NCBI GenBank assembly: GCA_013298675.1
Contig: JAAFIJ010000035.1
Location: 1 to 14,004, forward strand
DNA: 14,004 bases
Origin: Rhodobacterales bacterium
GTDB taxonomy: Bacteria; Pseudomonadota; Alphaproteobacteria; Rhodobacterales; Rhodobacteraceae
Reading direction: 5' to 3'
The position numbers and the translations under genes are program-made. Shown here piece after piece: positions 7,032 to 12,984 of the stretch (positions are counted from its first letter, which is position 1; each line of letters begins with the position of its first letter). The notes beneath the pieces were generated by a model. That model was not told the DNA's origin and ran no database searches. It saw nothing but the letters and a program-made list of their open reading frames with translations.

Positions 7032-7985
7032 ATGACCGATTTGCCGCCAATCCTGCTGTATCTTGCTGCTCCGCGTGGGTTCTGCGCCGGAGTGGACCGG
7101 GCGATTAAGATTGTCGAACTGGCGATCGAAAAATGGGGCGCCCCCGTCTTTGTGCGCCACGAGATTGTACACAATAAGTTTGTGGTCGATGCTTTGCGCG
7201 CCAAAGGGGCGGTTTTTGTCGAAGAGCTGGATGAATGTCCGCTGGACCGGCCCGTTATCTTTTCCGCACATGGGGTGCCCAAATCAGTGCCCGCTGCCGC
7301 TGCGGCACGCCAGATGATTGCCGTTGATGCCACCTGCCCCTTGGTGACCAAAGTCCACAATGAAGCGCAGCGCCACCATGAGGCAGGCCTGCAAATGGTT
7401 ATGATTGGCCACGCCGGTCACCCTGAAACCATCGGCACCATGGGCCAACTGCCCGAAGGATGTGTGCTTTTGGTGGAAACCATCGCGGATGTGGCAAACC
7501 TTCTGGTCTCAAATCCCGAAAAACTGGCCTATATCACCCAAACCACACTGTCAGTGGACGATACTGCCGGGATCGTAGCCGCATTGCAGGCCCGTTTCCC
7601 ATCGATCATCGGCCCGCACAAAGAAGACATCTGCTATGCCACCACAAACCGCCAAGCAGCCGTCAAGGCCATTGCTGGCAAAATCGACGCGTTGCTGGTG
7701 ATCGGCGCGCCCAATTCATCGAATTCACGCCGTCTGGTAGAGGTGGGTCAATCCGCAGGCTGTGCCTATGCCCAACTGGTTCAACGGGCCACCGACATTA
7801 ATTGGCGCGCCCTGCAAGGCATTCGGTCTGTCGGCGTCACCGCCGGGGCATCTGCCCCCGAAGTGCTGGTCAATGAGGTGATCACGGCGTTTCGCGCACG
7901 TTATGACGTCACAGTAGAACTGGTTGAAACTGCGCAGGAAACCATCGAATTTAAAGTCCCGCGCATCTTGCGCGAACCCGCGTAA
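7032..7985 (+). CDS. ispH: 4-hydroxy-3-methylbut-2-enyl diphosphate reductase
   Basis: 317 residues, normal for IspH (LytB). It reduces HMBPP to IPP and DMAPP, the last step of the MEP isoprenoid pathway, with a [4Fe-4S] cluster. The three cluster cysteines are C18 in APRGFCAGVDRA, C102 in VDATCPLV and C201 in EDICYATTNRQ. Substrate residues are H47 (EIVHNKF), H80 (SAHGVPKS), H130 and E132 (GHAGHPET), and SNS in GAPNSSNSRRL. The frame is open from 6879, but the extra 51 residues have no family character; the ATG at 7032 puts the first motif at its usual distance. The Shine-Dalgarno before it (GGGT) is weak. It is followed after 9 bases by a small secreted-protein gene and then rnhA, apparently one operon. 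DXP, the entry compound of this pathway, is also a substrate of PdxJ encoded nearby, though the genes are not linked. Confidence 0.97.
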   Translation: MTDLPPILLYLAAPRGFCAGVDRAIKIVELAIEKWGAPVFVRHEIVHNKFVVDALRAKGAVFVEELDECPLDRPVIFSAHGVPKSVPAAAAARQMIAVDATCPLVTKVHNEAQRHHEAGLQMVMIGHAGHPETIGTMGQLPEGCVLLVETIADVANLLVSNPEKLAYITQTTLSVDDTAGIVAALQARFPSIIGPHKEDICYATTNRQAAVKAIAGKIDALLVIGAPNSSNSRRLVEVGQSAGCAYAQLVQRATDINWRALQGIRSVGVTAGASAPEVLVNEVITAFRARYDVTVELVETAQETIEFKVPRILREPA

Positions 7986-7994
7986 GGAAGCGTG

Positions 7995-8486
7995 ATGAAC
8001 CTGAAACCTTTGCTGATCGCCCTACTTTTGTGCGCCCATCCCGTCTACGGCCAAGACAACACGCAGTTTGCCTATTGGGGGGACTATAGCGGGTCTTTGC
8101 CCCCGGAATACGCATGGGATTACCGCGTTACCTTTTTGGAAAACCGACAGGCCGAAGTGCGCTACTGCAAAGGCTATTCCAACGATGCACCGGGCTGTGC
8201 CACTGCAAAGTTCCGCCTGTCAAAACGCAAGTTTGCCCAACTGATGGCCGCGCTTACGCCCCTAGAGGCTGAACTGAATGCCAACCCTGCGCAAGACGAC
8301 CCCGACCCGCCCATTGGCGGCGGCGCCGTCTATGGAAAGCTGACGATGAATGGCAATGACGTGCCACTCTATGCCTTTTCCATTGGCGACAGCGCCGCGC
8401 GCGTCGCCGAGGTACTCGACCTGTTGCGCCAGTTTACACCTCAAAGCGCCATCAACAGCGCCAAAAACAAAGCAAAGCAGCCCTGA
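7995..8486 (+). CDS. Small secreted protein of unknown function
   Basis: 163 residues; I do not recognise the family. The N-terminus MNLKPLLIALLLCAHPVYG is a clear signal peptide (short positive end, hydrophobic core, VYG before a likely cut at about 19/20). C13 lies in the hydrophobic core but lacks a proper lipobox, so a lipoprotein is unlikely. The mature part has two cysteines, C58 and C68, that could form one disulfide in the periplasm, several aromatics (YWGDYSG, YAWDY), a Pro/Asp-rich turn (98-107) and a Lys-rich tail. I chose the ATG at 7995 because AAGGA ends six bases before it; the GTG at 7992 is too close to that site. It starts 9 bases after ispH, and its TGA overlaps the rnhA ATG by one base (TGATG), so it is expressed with both. 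Probably a lineage-restricted periplasmic protein. Confidence 0.8.
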   Translation: MNLKPLLIALLLCAHPVYGQDNTQFAYWGDYSGSLPPEYAWDYRVTFLENRQAEVRYCKGYSNDAPGCATAKFRLSKRKFAQLMAALTPLEAELNANPAQDDPDPPIGGGAVYGKLTMNGNDVPLYAFSIGDSAARVAEVLDLLRQFTPQSAINSAKNKAKQP

Positions 8487-8938
8487 TGCCTGACCTTTTT
8501 GCGTATACGGATGGCGCCTGCTCTGGGAATCCGGGCCCCGGTGGTTGGGGTGTGTTGATGCTCGCCCGCGAAGATGGACAGATCGTCAAGGAGCGCACGC
8601 TGCAAGGCGGCGAGAAGTTGACCACCAACAACCGGATGGAGCTGATGGCCGCGATTTCCGCGCTAGAGGCGCTGACTCGCACATCTGAACTAACCATTGT
8701 TACCGACAGCGCTTATGTGAAAAATGGCGTGACAGAATGGATTCACGGCTGGAAACGCAATGGATGGCGCACCGCCGGAAAGGATCCGGTCAAGAATGCC
8801 GAGTTGTGGCAACGCCTTGACGCTGCCCAAGCCGCCCACAAAGTGACGTGGCGCTGGATCAAGGGCCATGCGGGTCACATTGAAAATGAACGCGCGGACG
8901 CCTTGGCACGGGCCGGAATGGCGCCCTTTAAACCCTAA
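8486..8938 (+). CDS. rnhA: Ribonuclease HI
   Basis: 150 residues, standard length. RNase HI cuts the RNA strand of RNA-DNA hybrids, removing R-loops and primers. The four catalytic acids are present: D9 in AYTDGACSGNPGPGGWG, E52 in NNRMELMA, D74 in IVTDSAYVKNG and D138 in ERADALAR, with H128 in KGHAGH assisting. The basic segment WIHGWKRNGWRTAGKDPVKN (85-104) is the hybrid-binding protrusion typical of E. coli-type enzymes. The ATG shares its A with the TGA of the preceding gene, so translational coupling is likely; no good Shine-Dalgarno is visible. It is the last gene of the ispH operon and converges with the FkbM-type gene 39 bases away. Confidence 0.97.
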   Translation: MPDLFAYTDGACSGNPGPGGWGVLMLAREDGQIVKERTLQGGEKLTTNNRMELMAAISALEALTRTSELTIVTDSAYVKNGVTEWIHGWKRNGWRTAGKDPVKNAELWQRLDAAQAAHKVTWRWIKGHAGHIENERADALARAGMAPFKP

Positions 8939-8949
8939 GCCCGTTTAAC

Positions 8950-8971
8950 CCCAACTCATTCGGCCGTTGGG
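8950..8971. terminator. Possible bidirectional stem-loop between rnhA and the FkbM-type gene
   Basis: CCCAAC (8950-8955) and GTTGGG (8966-8971) are complementary around a 10-base loop, in the 39-base gap between convergent genes. With one bulged C the stem can be extended by AA/TT outside. No T-run follows in either direction, so this is a weak candidate. Confidence 0.3.
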
Positions 8972-8977
8972 TTCAGC

Positions 8978-9688
8978 CTAAATCCATTCCAGATTAACTT
9001 TGCTGGTGGAGTACTTTTTCGCAACGATGGCGCGAATGGCCTTATAGCGCGGAACAAGATCGCGAAACTTGCGCTCGTGTGTTTCGGCCACCAGACAGCG
9101 CACATGTTGAAACAGGTCCGCCTCGTCCATTTTCTCTAGGATTTGCAACTCTGCCCCTTCAATATCCATTTTGACAAAGGCAATCTGGCCCCGGCGCGCC
9201 ACGGTTTCCTGCACCAATGCGGGAAAGTCGATCAAAGGCACTTCAACCGAATTGTCAGCATCTATCCGACGGCCGCCATCCAAAATCGTGCTTTTCACCG
9301 ACGCACCATTTGGGTTGGTGTCAAAATTGTCGGCGCGCATCAAGCGAACTGTGCCCGCCCCCACACCAACGGCCGCCTGAACCAAAGTCACATTTGGCAT
9401 AGCGGCGAATTTTTCCTGCAAGGTCGCAAAAGCAAAAGGATCGGGTTCATAAGCAATGACATCCGCGCCCGTGGCCGCCAAAACCGCCGTCACAACACCC
9501 ATGTTGGCACCGCAATCCATCACCAGATCTCCGGGGCGAAGCATCGCACACACCCCAGCCAAAAACCCTTCGGCAGAGGCTTTGCGCATGTTGCGTTTCT
9601 GGCGGCGTAGAAAAATCTCTGCCTTGAGTTCGGCATCAGATTTCGGGGCTGCGCTGGTATTTTCGTCCGTTTTAGATCGTTTGGCCAT
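8978..9688 (-). CDS. FkbM-type SAM-dependent methyltransferase
   Basis: 236 residues. FkbM-family (Methyltransf_21) enzymes are O-methyltransferases that modify sugars, polyketides and other secondary products. The SAM motif I is VMDCGANMGVVTAV (57-70), the acidic end of strand 2 is AYEPDP (79-84), and FVKMDIEGAELQILEKM (171-187) is the family's diagnostic motif; all are intact. The first 30 residues are charged and low-complexity. The start is the ATG at 9688, with AGG about 8 bases upstream. It lies 54 bases after the DXD sugar-transferase gene, on the same strand and probably in the same transcript, which suggests the methyl acceptor is a sugar in a glycan made by the neighbours. That substrate assignment is inference; the family call is firm. 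Confidence 0.88.
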   Translation of the reverse strand: MAKRSKTDENTSAAPKSDAELKAEIFLRRQKRNMRKASAEGFLAGVCAMLRPGDLVMDCGANMGVVTAVLAATGADVIAYEPDPFAFATLQEKFAAMPNVTLVQAAVGVGAGTVRLMRADNFDTNPNGASVKSTILDGGRRIDADNSVEVPLIDFPALVQETVARRGQIAFVKMDIEGAELQILEKMDEADLFQHVRCLVAETHERKFRDLVPRYKAIRAIVAKKYSTSKVNLEWI

Positions 9689-9742
9689 CGTGAAACCTAC
9701 TGATTGGGGGTGTGCCCGCAGTGTGGGGGGCGCGGCGCTTGG

Positions 9743-10558
9743 TCACTCTTCCAATGCTTTGGAAGCGTCAACACCCTCAACTTCACACATCCGCGCGGCA
9801 TAAGAATTGGCCAAAGGTACATTCTTGCGCCACCACGGTTTGGTCCCATTGGTATAAAGGTGAACCGACATTGTGTTGTCGGTAAAATGCCCTTCAACCC
9901 GACCATAAGGGTCAAAAAACACATCGTTCAACTGAAACGGCACAGGGTACAGATAGTCCGAGGTCAGCGCTTTGTCATAATCACCCGTTTGCTGGGCAAA
10001 ATAGGTGAACGCTTGCGGGCCAAAGGCCGTCCTTTCAGCGTTATAAATGCGCACAGCTTGGGGCAAGGCGGTGTCCTGCTTTTCAATCCGCTTACGTTGC
10101 TGCTTGTTAAACCAAGCGGGCGCCGCAGGCAGGTTTTCATAGTAGTCAAGCAGTTGATCCATAAGATCACCTGTCTGCGGGATGTAAACCACCCCACAAT
10201 TCAGCGCGCCGCGAAACCCGTGGCCCGCGAAAATATGGGTCATCTCATCAGGGAAAGGTTTGTGACAGTAGGCGTCGCAATCGATCCAAACCGCGTTGGT
10301 TTTCTGGATCATCTTGTAGCGGAAAACATTGGACAGAAAGCTTTCTGACGTCTGGCGGACGATTTCCATGTCGATCGCCATGATATCCGATGCAGGCCTC
10401 ACTTCAATGCCCGCTGGAACATTGGTGACGGTGTCGGTGCAATAGAGCGTGGTCGGGTGCCCATTTCGCACATGGCTAAGCAGACAAAGCTGGTTCAGAT
10501 AATGCAGCTTTTCGCCAATCCAAAGCGACGCAACTGGCCTGCGAGCAGAAGTTGTCAT
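9743..10558 (-). CDS. Putative DXD sugar transferase (GT32/Lgt-like)
   Basis: 271 residues. The layout matches the family of glycosyltransferases containing a sugar-binding DXD region (GT32-like, Lgt/capsule type): an N-terminal SLWIGEKLHYLNQLCLLS start, then FRYKMIQKTNAVWIDCDAYCHKPF (79-102), where the DXD is D93-C-D95, then ALNCGVVYIP and a C-terminal SVHLYTNGTKPWW with the histidine expected near the donor site. Such enzymes use nucleotide sugars with Mn/Mg to extend polysaccharides or lipo-oligosaccharide; donor and acceptor cannot be read from sequence. No signal peptide or membrane segment is seen, so a cytosolic enzyme working on lipid-linked glycan is likely. ATG at 10558 with GAGG 8 bases upstream. 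It follows the fusion glycosyltransferase gene by 149 bases and precedes the FkbM gene by 54. Confidence 0.72.
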   Translation of the reverse strand: MTTSARRPVASLWIGEKLHYLNQLCLLSHVRNGHPTTLYCTDTVTNVPAGIEVRPASDIMAIDMEIVRQTSESFLSNVFRYKMIQKTNAVWIDCDAYCHKPFPDEMTHIFAGHGFRGALNCGVVYIPQTGDLMDQLLDYYENLPAAPAWFNKQQRKRIEKQDTALPQAVRIYNAERTAFGPQAFTYFAQQTGDYDKALTSDYLYPVPFQLNDVFFDPYGRVEGHFTDNTMSVHLYTNGTKPWWRKNVPLANSYAARMCEVEGVDASKALEE

Positions 10559-10604
10559 TCAAAGTGCCTCATTTATTTTCTTAGTGGTTTTGTCGCAAAC
10601 ATGC

Positions 10605-10617
10605 CGCATGCCATGCG
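10605..10617. repeat. Short palindrome in the gap between the two glycosyltransferase genes
   Basis: CGCAT-GCC-ATGCG, a 5-bp dyad, beside a second CATGCC copy at 10600-10605. The whole 149-base gap (10559-10707) shows no strong promoter or terminator: a TTGCGA box with TAAATG 17 bases on would leave almost no leader before the next ATG and is not convincing. Confidence 0.2.
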
Positions 10618-10707
10618 TTGTGTCCAGTTTCGCAACAATCGATAACGCGATCACTTGCCGACTGAGTCATTTCCGCCAAAGTTTACTTAGCAGATTTGGG
10701 GGTGACA

Positions 10708-12615
10708 TTAGGTTTCCAGCCTAAAACCATGGCAGATATTCGGATCAAATCCATAATCTGGAGCATACCCCGCCTGCGCGCAAATCTGAATGATTTCAGT
10801 CATGCTCTGGTGCCAAGCCTCAAGCATTTGTCCATAAAAGAACAATTGTGTTGGTTTACGATCACGCGTCGTGTCGAGCAAAAGTCCAAGCTCCGCTGGT
10901 CCCATACGTCGATCAGCTATCAACAAGGCAGTTGGGTGTTCAGCGATCATAAGTGAACAAATGGATTGTGAAAACGCCCCCGCTAAAGGGGCTCTTGCAA
11001 GCTGCAATTCGTTAGTGAACGTACGTTCACTAACGGCATAGATTGTCGCCATCATGTGCAAAAATTCCGGACGGTCTTCGTACATAGTGATGGTTAGGTC
11101 AGGCCGAATGTTGGCACAATGGCCGCACAAAAACCCGACAGCAGAGCCGACCTCCAGTACCTTTGCCCCGTTTGTCAACACCAGCGGCATCCGCCGCGCG
11201 AGGCCCCTCTCAAACTTGCCTGCCCGAATGCTGGGCAAGACATGGGCCGCAAAAATCCGCGGATCTGCCGGCAGCTTAAGCGTATGGTTCGGATAATATT
11301 CCGCGTCGGCTTCACGCATCAGATCAACCGAACCGGTGGCATATGACCCCATCGGAACCTGAACTGCCGGCTCTCTTTGCGGCCCGGCCTTGCGCTCTTC
11401 TCTGGCCTTTGCTCCGCGTTTCTTTTCGACATCGCTCATCAATGCCGCTATTTTGTCGCGGTCGCGCGGTTGCGGCGGCTTTGCCACGATCTGTGTAATT
11501 GGCACAGCAGAAGCTTGCGCAAGATCAGCCACAAGCGTTCGGTAAGCATCCGTTGCGCGCAATTCATCCAAGCGCATTTCAGTGCGCTCCAGCGCAGCAT
11601 AATGCAACTGATTCAGGACAGGATCTCGAAGTAGCGTTTCAATCATCTGATTGCGCACTTGGGTATAGCGTAGCATCGTCTCATCGCGAACTTCGTTGCG
11701 ATCCTGCAAGCTCCAGTAATCGCTGTTATATTTGTCCGCCTTGTTGTTTACGTTGCCGCGTAGTTTGCGAACCGCATAGCTGTCAACGGACTTTACGGCG
11801 TAATGGTTCAACTGCGCCCAATCGTAGCCTACCGTGCGGGTGATCGACCGCCAGCCGCGAAATTTGAAGTAATCCTCCATCTCTTGACCAGAGCCGTTCA
11901 GCCATTTCACCTGATCGGGAAATTCGGTTTCGATCCACTTTGTCTTCATTTTGGGGCGATGAATCCCCAAATTCCATTTGTCAGGATCAAACTTGAAAAG
12001 GGTCTTCACGCCCCAACCCTTGTTCCAAGTTTCCGGCGCGGCCATCAAATATTGTTCGGATACAGGCGCGCGCGACCAATCGACCAGCCCCGCTGACCCA
12101 AATATCCGCCAGGTCACCACGATCCCGTTCGCCCCCTGAGCTGTCGCGGCCGTCAACACCCCATCAAGAGTACCGTCGCCGTATTTGATCGACAAAAACT
12201 CGTCGGCATCAAACACCATGACCCAGTCCGACTGTTGAACCACAGGTTCCATCTGCGCATGATTTAGCGCCGAAGGTTGCGGGCGAATGCCTTCGGGTAT
12301 GACGTTGGCACGGTGATGGCACAAGCCAAGCTCTTCAAGCCGAAAAAGTATTTTTTCGGTGCCATCTGAACAATCGTTCGTATAGACAACCAAATCGGTG
12401 AATCCGATGGCAAGATGATGTGCGACCCATTCGATTACAAAGGGGCCCTCATCCTTCATCATAGAAACGGCCGTCACCTGACCATGCGCACCCGCATGGC
12501 GCTTCAGTGAGAATTCAACCCGCCCCCAATCTGGCCCTGCACCAAACGGGCGACCCTCTTGGGTGGGCGCCTTAGCCTCTGGCTTGACCTTTTTGCTTTT
12601 TGCCACGCCTACCAA
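10708..12615 (-). CDS. Family-2-type glycosyltransferase fused to a methyltransferase-like domain
   Basis: 635 residues. The N-terminal part (about 45-260) has the pattern of the Glyco_tranf_2_4 / GT92-like group: VSMMKDEGPFVIEWVAHHLAIGF (50-72), VVYTNDCSDGTEKIL (76-90), ALNHA (116-120) and WVMVFDADEFL (131-141) with DXD at D136-A-D138. Residues 260-375 are helical and charged; 380-450 form a K/R/P-rich linker. The C-terminal part (about 450-635) looks like a class I methyltransferase fold: AKVLEVGSAVGFLCG (484-498) in the place of motif I and TMYEDRPEF (510-518) for the strand-2 acid. Motif I is imperfect and no FkbM-type MDIEGAE follows, so activity is doubtful. I chose the TTG at 12615 because AAGGTGAGG lies 7 bases upstream; a GTG at 12606 has no good site. 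A perfect palindrome lies in the coding DNA at 11010-11035. Confidence 0.8.
   Translation of the reverse strand: MVGVAKSKKVKPEAKAPTQEGRPFGAGPDWGRVEFSLKRHAGAHGQVTAVSMMKDEGPFVIEWVAHHLAIGFTDLVVYTNDCSDGTEKILFRLEELGLCHHRANVIPEGIRPQPSALNHAQMEPVVQQSDWVMVFDADEFLSIKYGDGTLDGVLTAATAQGANGIVVTWRIFGSAGLVDWSRAPVSEQYLMAAPETWNKGWGVKTLFKFDPDKWNLGIHRPKMKTKWIETEFPDQVKWLNGSGQEMEDYFKFRGWRSITRTVGYDWAQLNHYAVKSVDSYAVRKLRGNVNNKADKYNSDYWSLQDRNEVRDETMLRYTQVRNQMIETLLRDPVLNQLHYAALERTEMRLDELRATDAYRTLVADLAQASAVPITQIVAKPPQPRDRDKIAALMSDVEKKRGAKAREERKAGPQREPAVQVPMGSYATGSVDLMREADAEYYPNHTLKLPADPRIFAAHVLPSIRAGKFERGLARRMPLVLTNGAKVLEVGSAVGFLCGHCANIRPDLTITMYEDRPEFLHMMATIYAVSERTFTNELQLARAPLAGAFSQSICSLMIAEHPTALLIADRRMGPAELGLLLDTTRDRKPTQLFFYGQMLEAWHQSMTEIIQICAQAGYAPDYGFDPNICHGFRLET
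11010..11035. repeat. Perfect 26-base palindrome inside the fusion glycosyltransferase gene
   Basis: The half-site CGTTAGTGAACGT (11010-11022) is followed at once by its exact reverse complement (11023-11035). On the coding (minus) strand it specifies SERTFTNE, about residues 529-536, in the methyltransferase-like domain. The sequence resembles operators bound by dimeric TetR-type repressors (GTGAACG/CGTTCAC arms), but no regulator gene is in the window. Smaller symmetric elements lie next to it: GCCCC-7 bases-GGGGC (10976-10992) and CTTGCAAG (10994-11001). Confidence 0.9.
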
Positions 12616-12622
12616 CCCAAGA

Positions 12623-12631
12623 CCTCACCTT
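12623..12631 (-). promoter_or_regulatory. Strong ribosome-binding site that decides a TTG start
   Basis: AAGGTGAGG on the minus strand, 7 bases before the TTG at 12615. It is nearly a full anti-16S complement and is the reason for preferring TTG over the in-frame GTG at 12606. Confidence 0.6.
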
Positions 12632-12797
12632 TTAGTCCAACGGTACAAGACCTTCGCGACCCTACAATGCGCAAATTGTCTTCGGCAAGGTCTGATGCAA
12701 ACCCCACCAGTGCAGCGCCGGCGCAAAACAAAACACCTGTACATTGTCGCCCAATTGGCAACATTAATGCGCTTATGTCACAAACTTTGTCTGATAA

Positions 12798-12821
12798 GTT
12801 GATGACAGTCACCGCATCAAC
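12798..12821. repeat. Inverted repeat, possible operator
   Basis: GTTGATG and CATCAAC are perfect 7-base complements 10 bases apart, giving a 24-base dyad in the divergent gap. Spacing of this kind suits a dimeric transcription factor; the identity of any binder is unknown. Confidence 0.4.
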
Positions 12822-12846
12822 AGGCATAGTTGGGAAAAAAGGCGGC

Positions 12847-12865
12847 TCGGGCAGGAAATGCCCGA
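12847..12865. repeat. GC-rich hairpin in the divergent gap
   Basis: TCGGGCA - GGAAA - TGCCCGA, a perfect 7-bp stem with a 5-base loop. Read on the minus strand it is followed after six bases by TTTTTT, so it could end a minus-strand transcript; no minus-strand gene lies just to the right, so it may instead be a leader hairpin or a protein site. Confidence 0.45.
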
Positions 12866-12960
12866 AAATCGACACAGGTACACTGAATGTTTAGCCCTTT
12901 CTTGGCACATCATGCCACACTGGCCTGTTTCTCGCTGCAGTCTTTGCCGCTGGCTGCCCA

Positions 12961-12984
12961 ATGACTGAGCAGATGACTGAGCAA
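12961..12984 (+). repeat. 12-base tandem repeat at the hydrolase start
   Basis: ATGACTGAGCA plus G, then ATGACTGAGCA plus A: two copies, 11 of 12 bases identical, each encoding MTEQ in frame. A simple slip duplication that gives two candidate start codons. Confidence 0.85.

Larger units (their letters stand above)
12616..12960. other. 345-base divergent intergenic region
   Basis: Lies between the fusion glycosyltransferase (minus) and the hydrolase-like gene (plus). It holds the glycosyltransferase's Shine-Dalgarno (12623-12631), two perfect inverted repeats (12798-12821 and 12847-12865) and an A-run (12835-12840). I found no promoter with good boxes and spacing on either strand. Short open frames cross it on both strands, but their codon use is not like that of the neighbours and none has a family signature. 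Confidence 0.6.

Noticed and set aside
9704..10348. 214-codon plus-strand frame
   Set aside because: Antisense to the DXD sugar-transferase gene; no family motif in the plus frame.
12609..12875. 88-codon minus-strand frame (GTG start) ending over the start of the fusion glycosyltransferase
   Set aside because: Overlap with the next start would suit coupling, but third-position GC looks near 50 percent, no family is recognised, and the frame crosses both inverted repeats, so I treat it as intergenic.
12903..12920. Sigma-54-like TGGCAC...GC element before the hydrolase gene
   Set aside because: The GG to GC spacing is 8 bases instead of the required 10, and the arms are better explained as a small TGGCA/TGCCA dyad.
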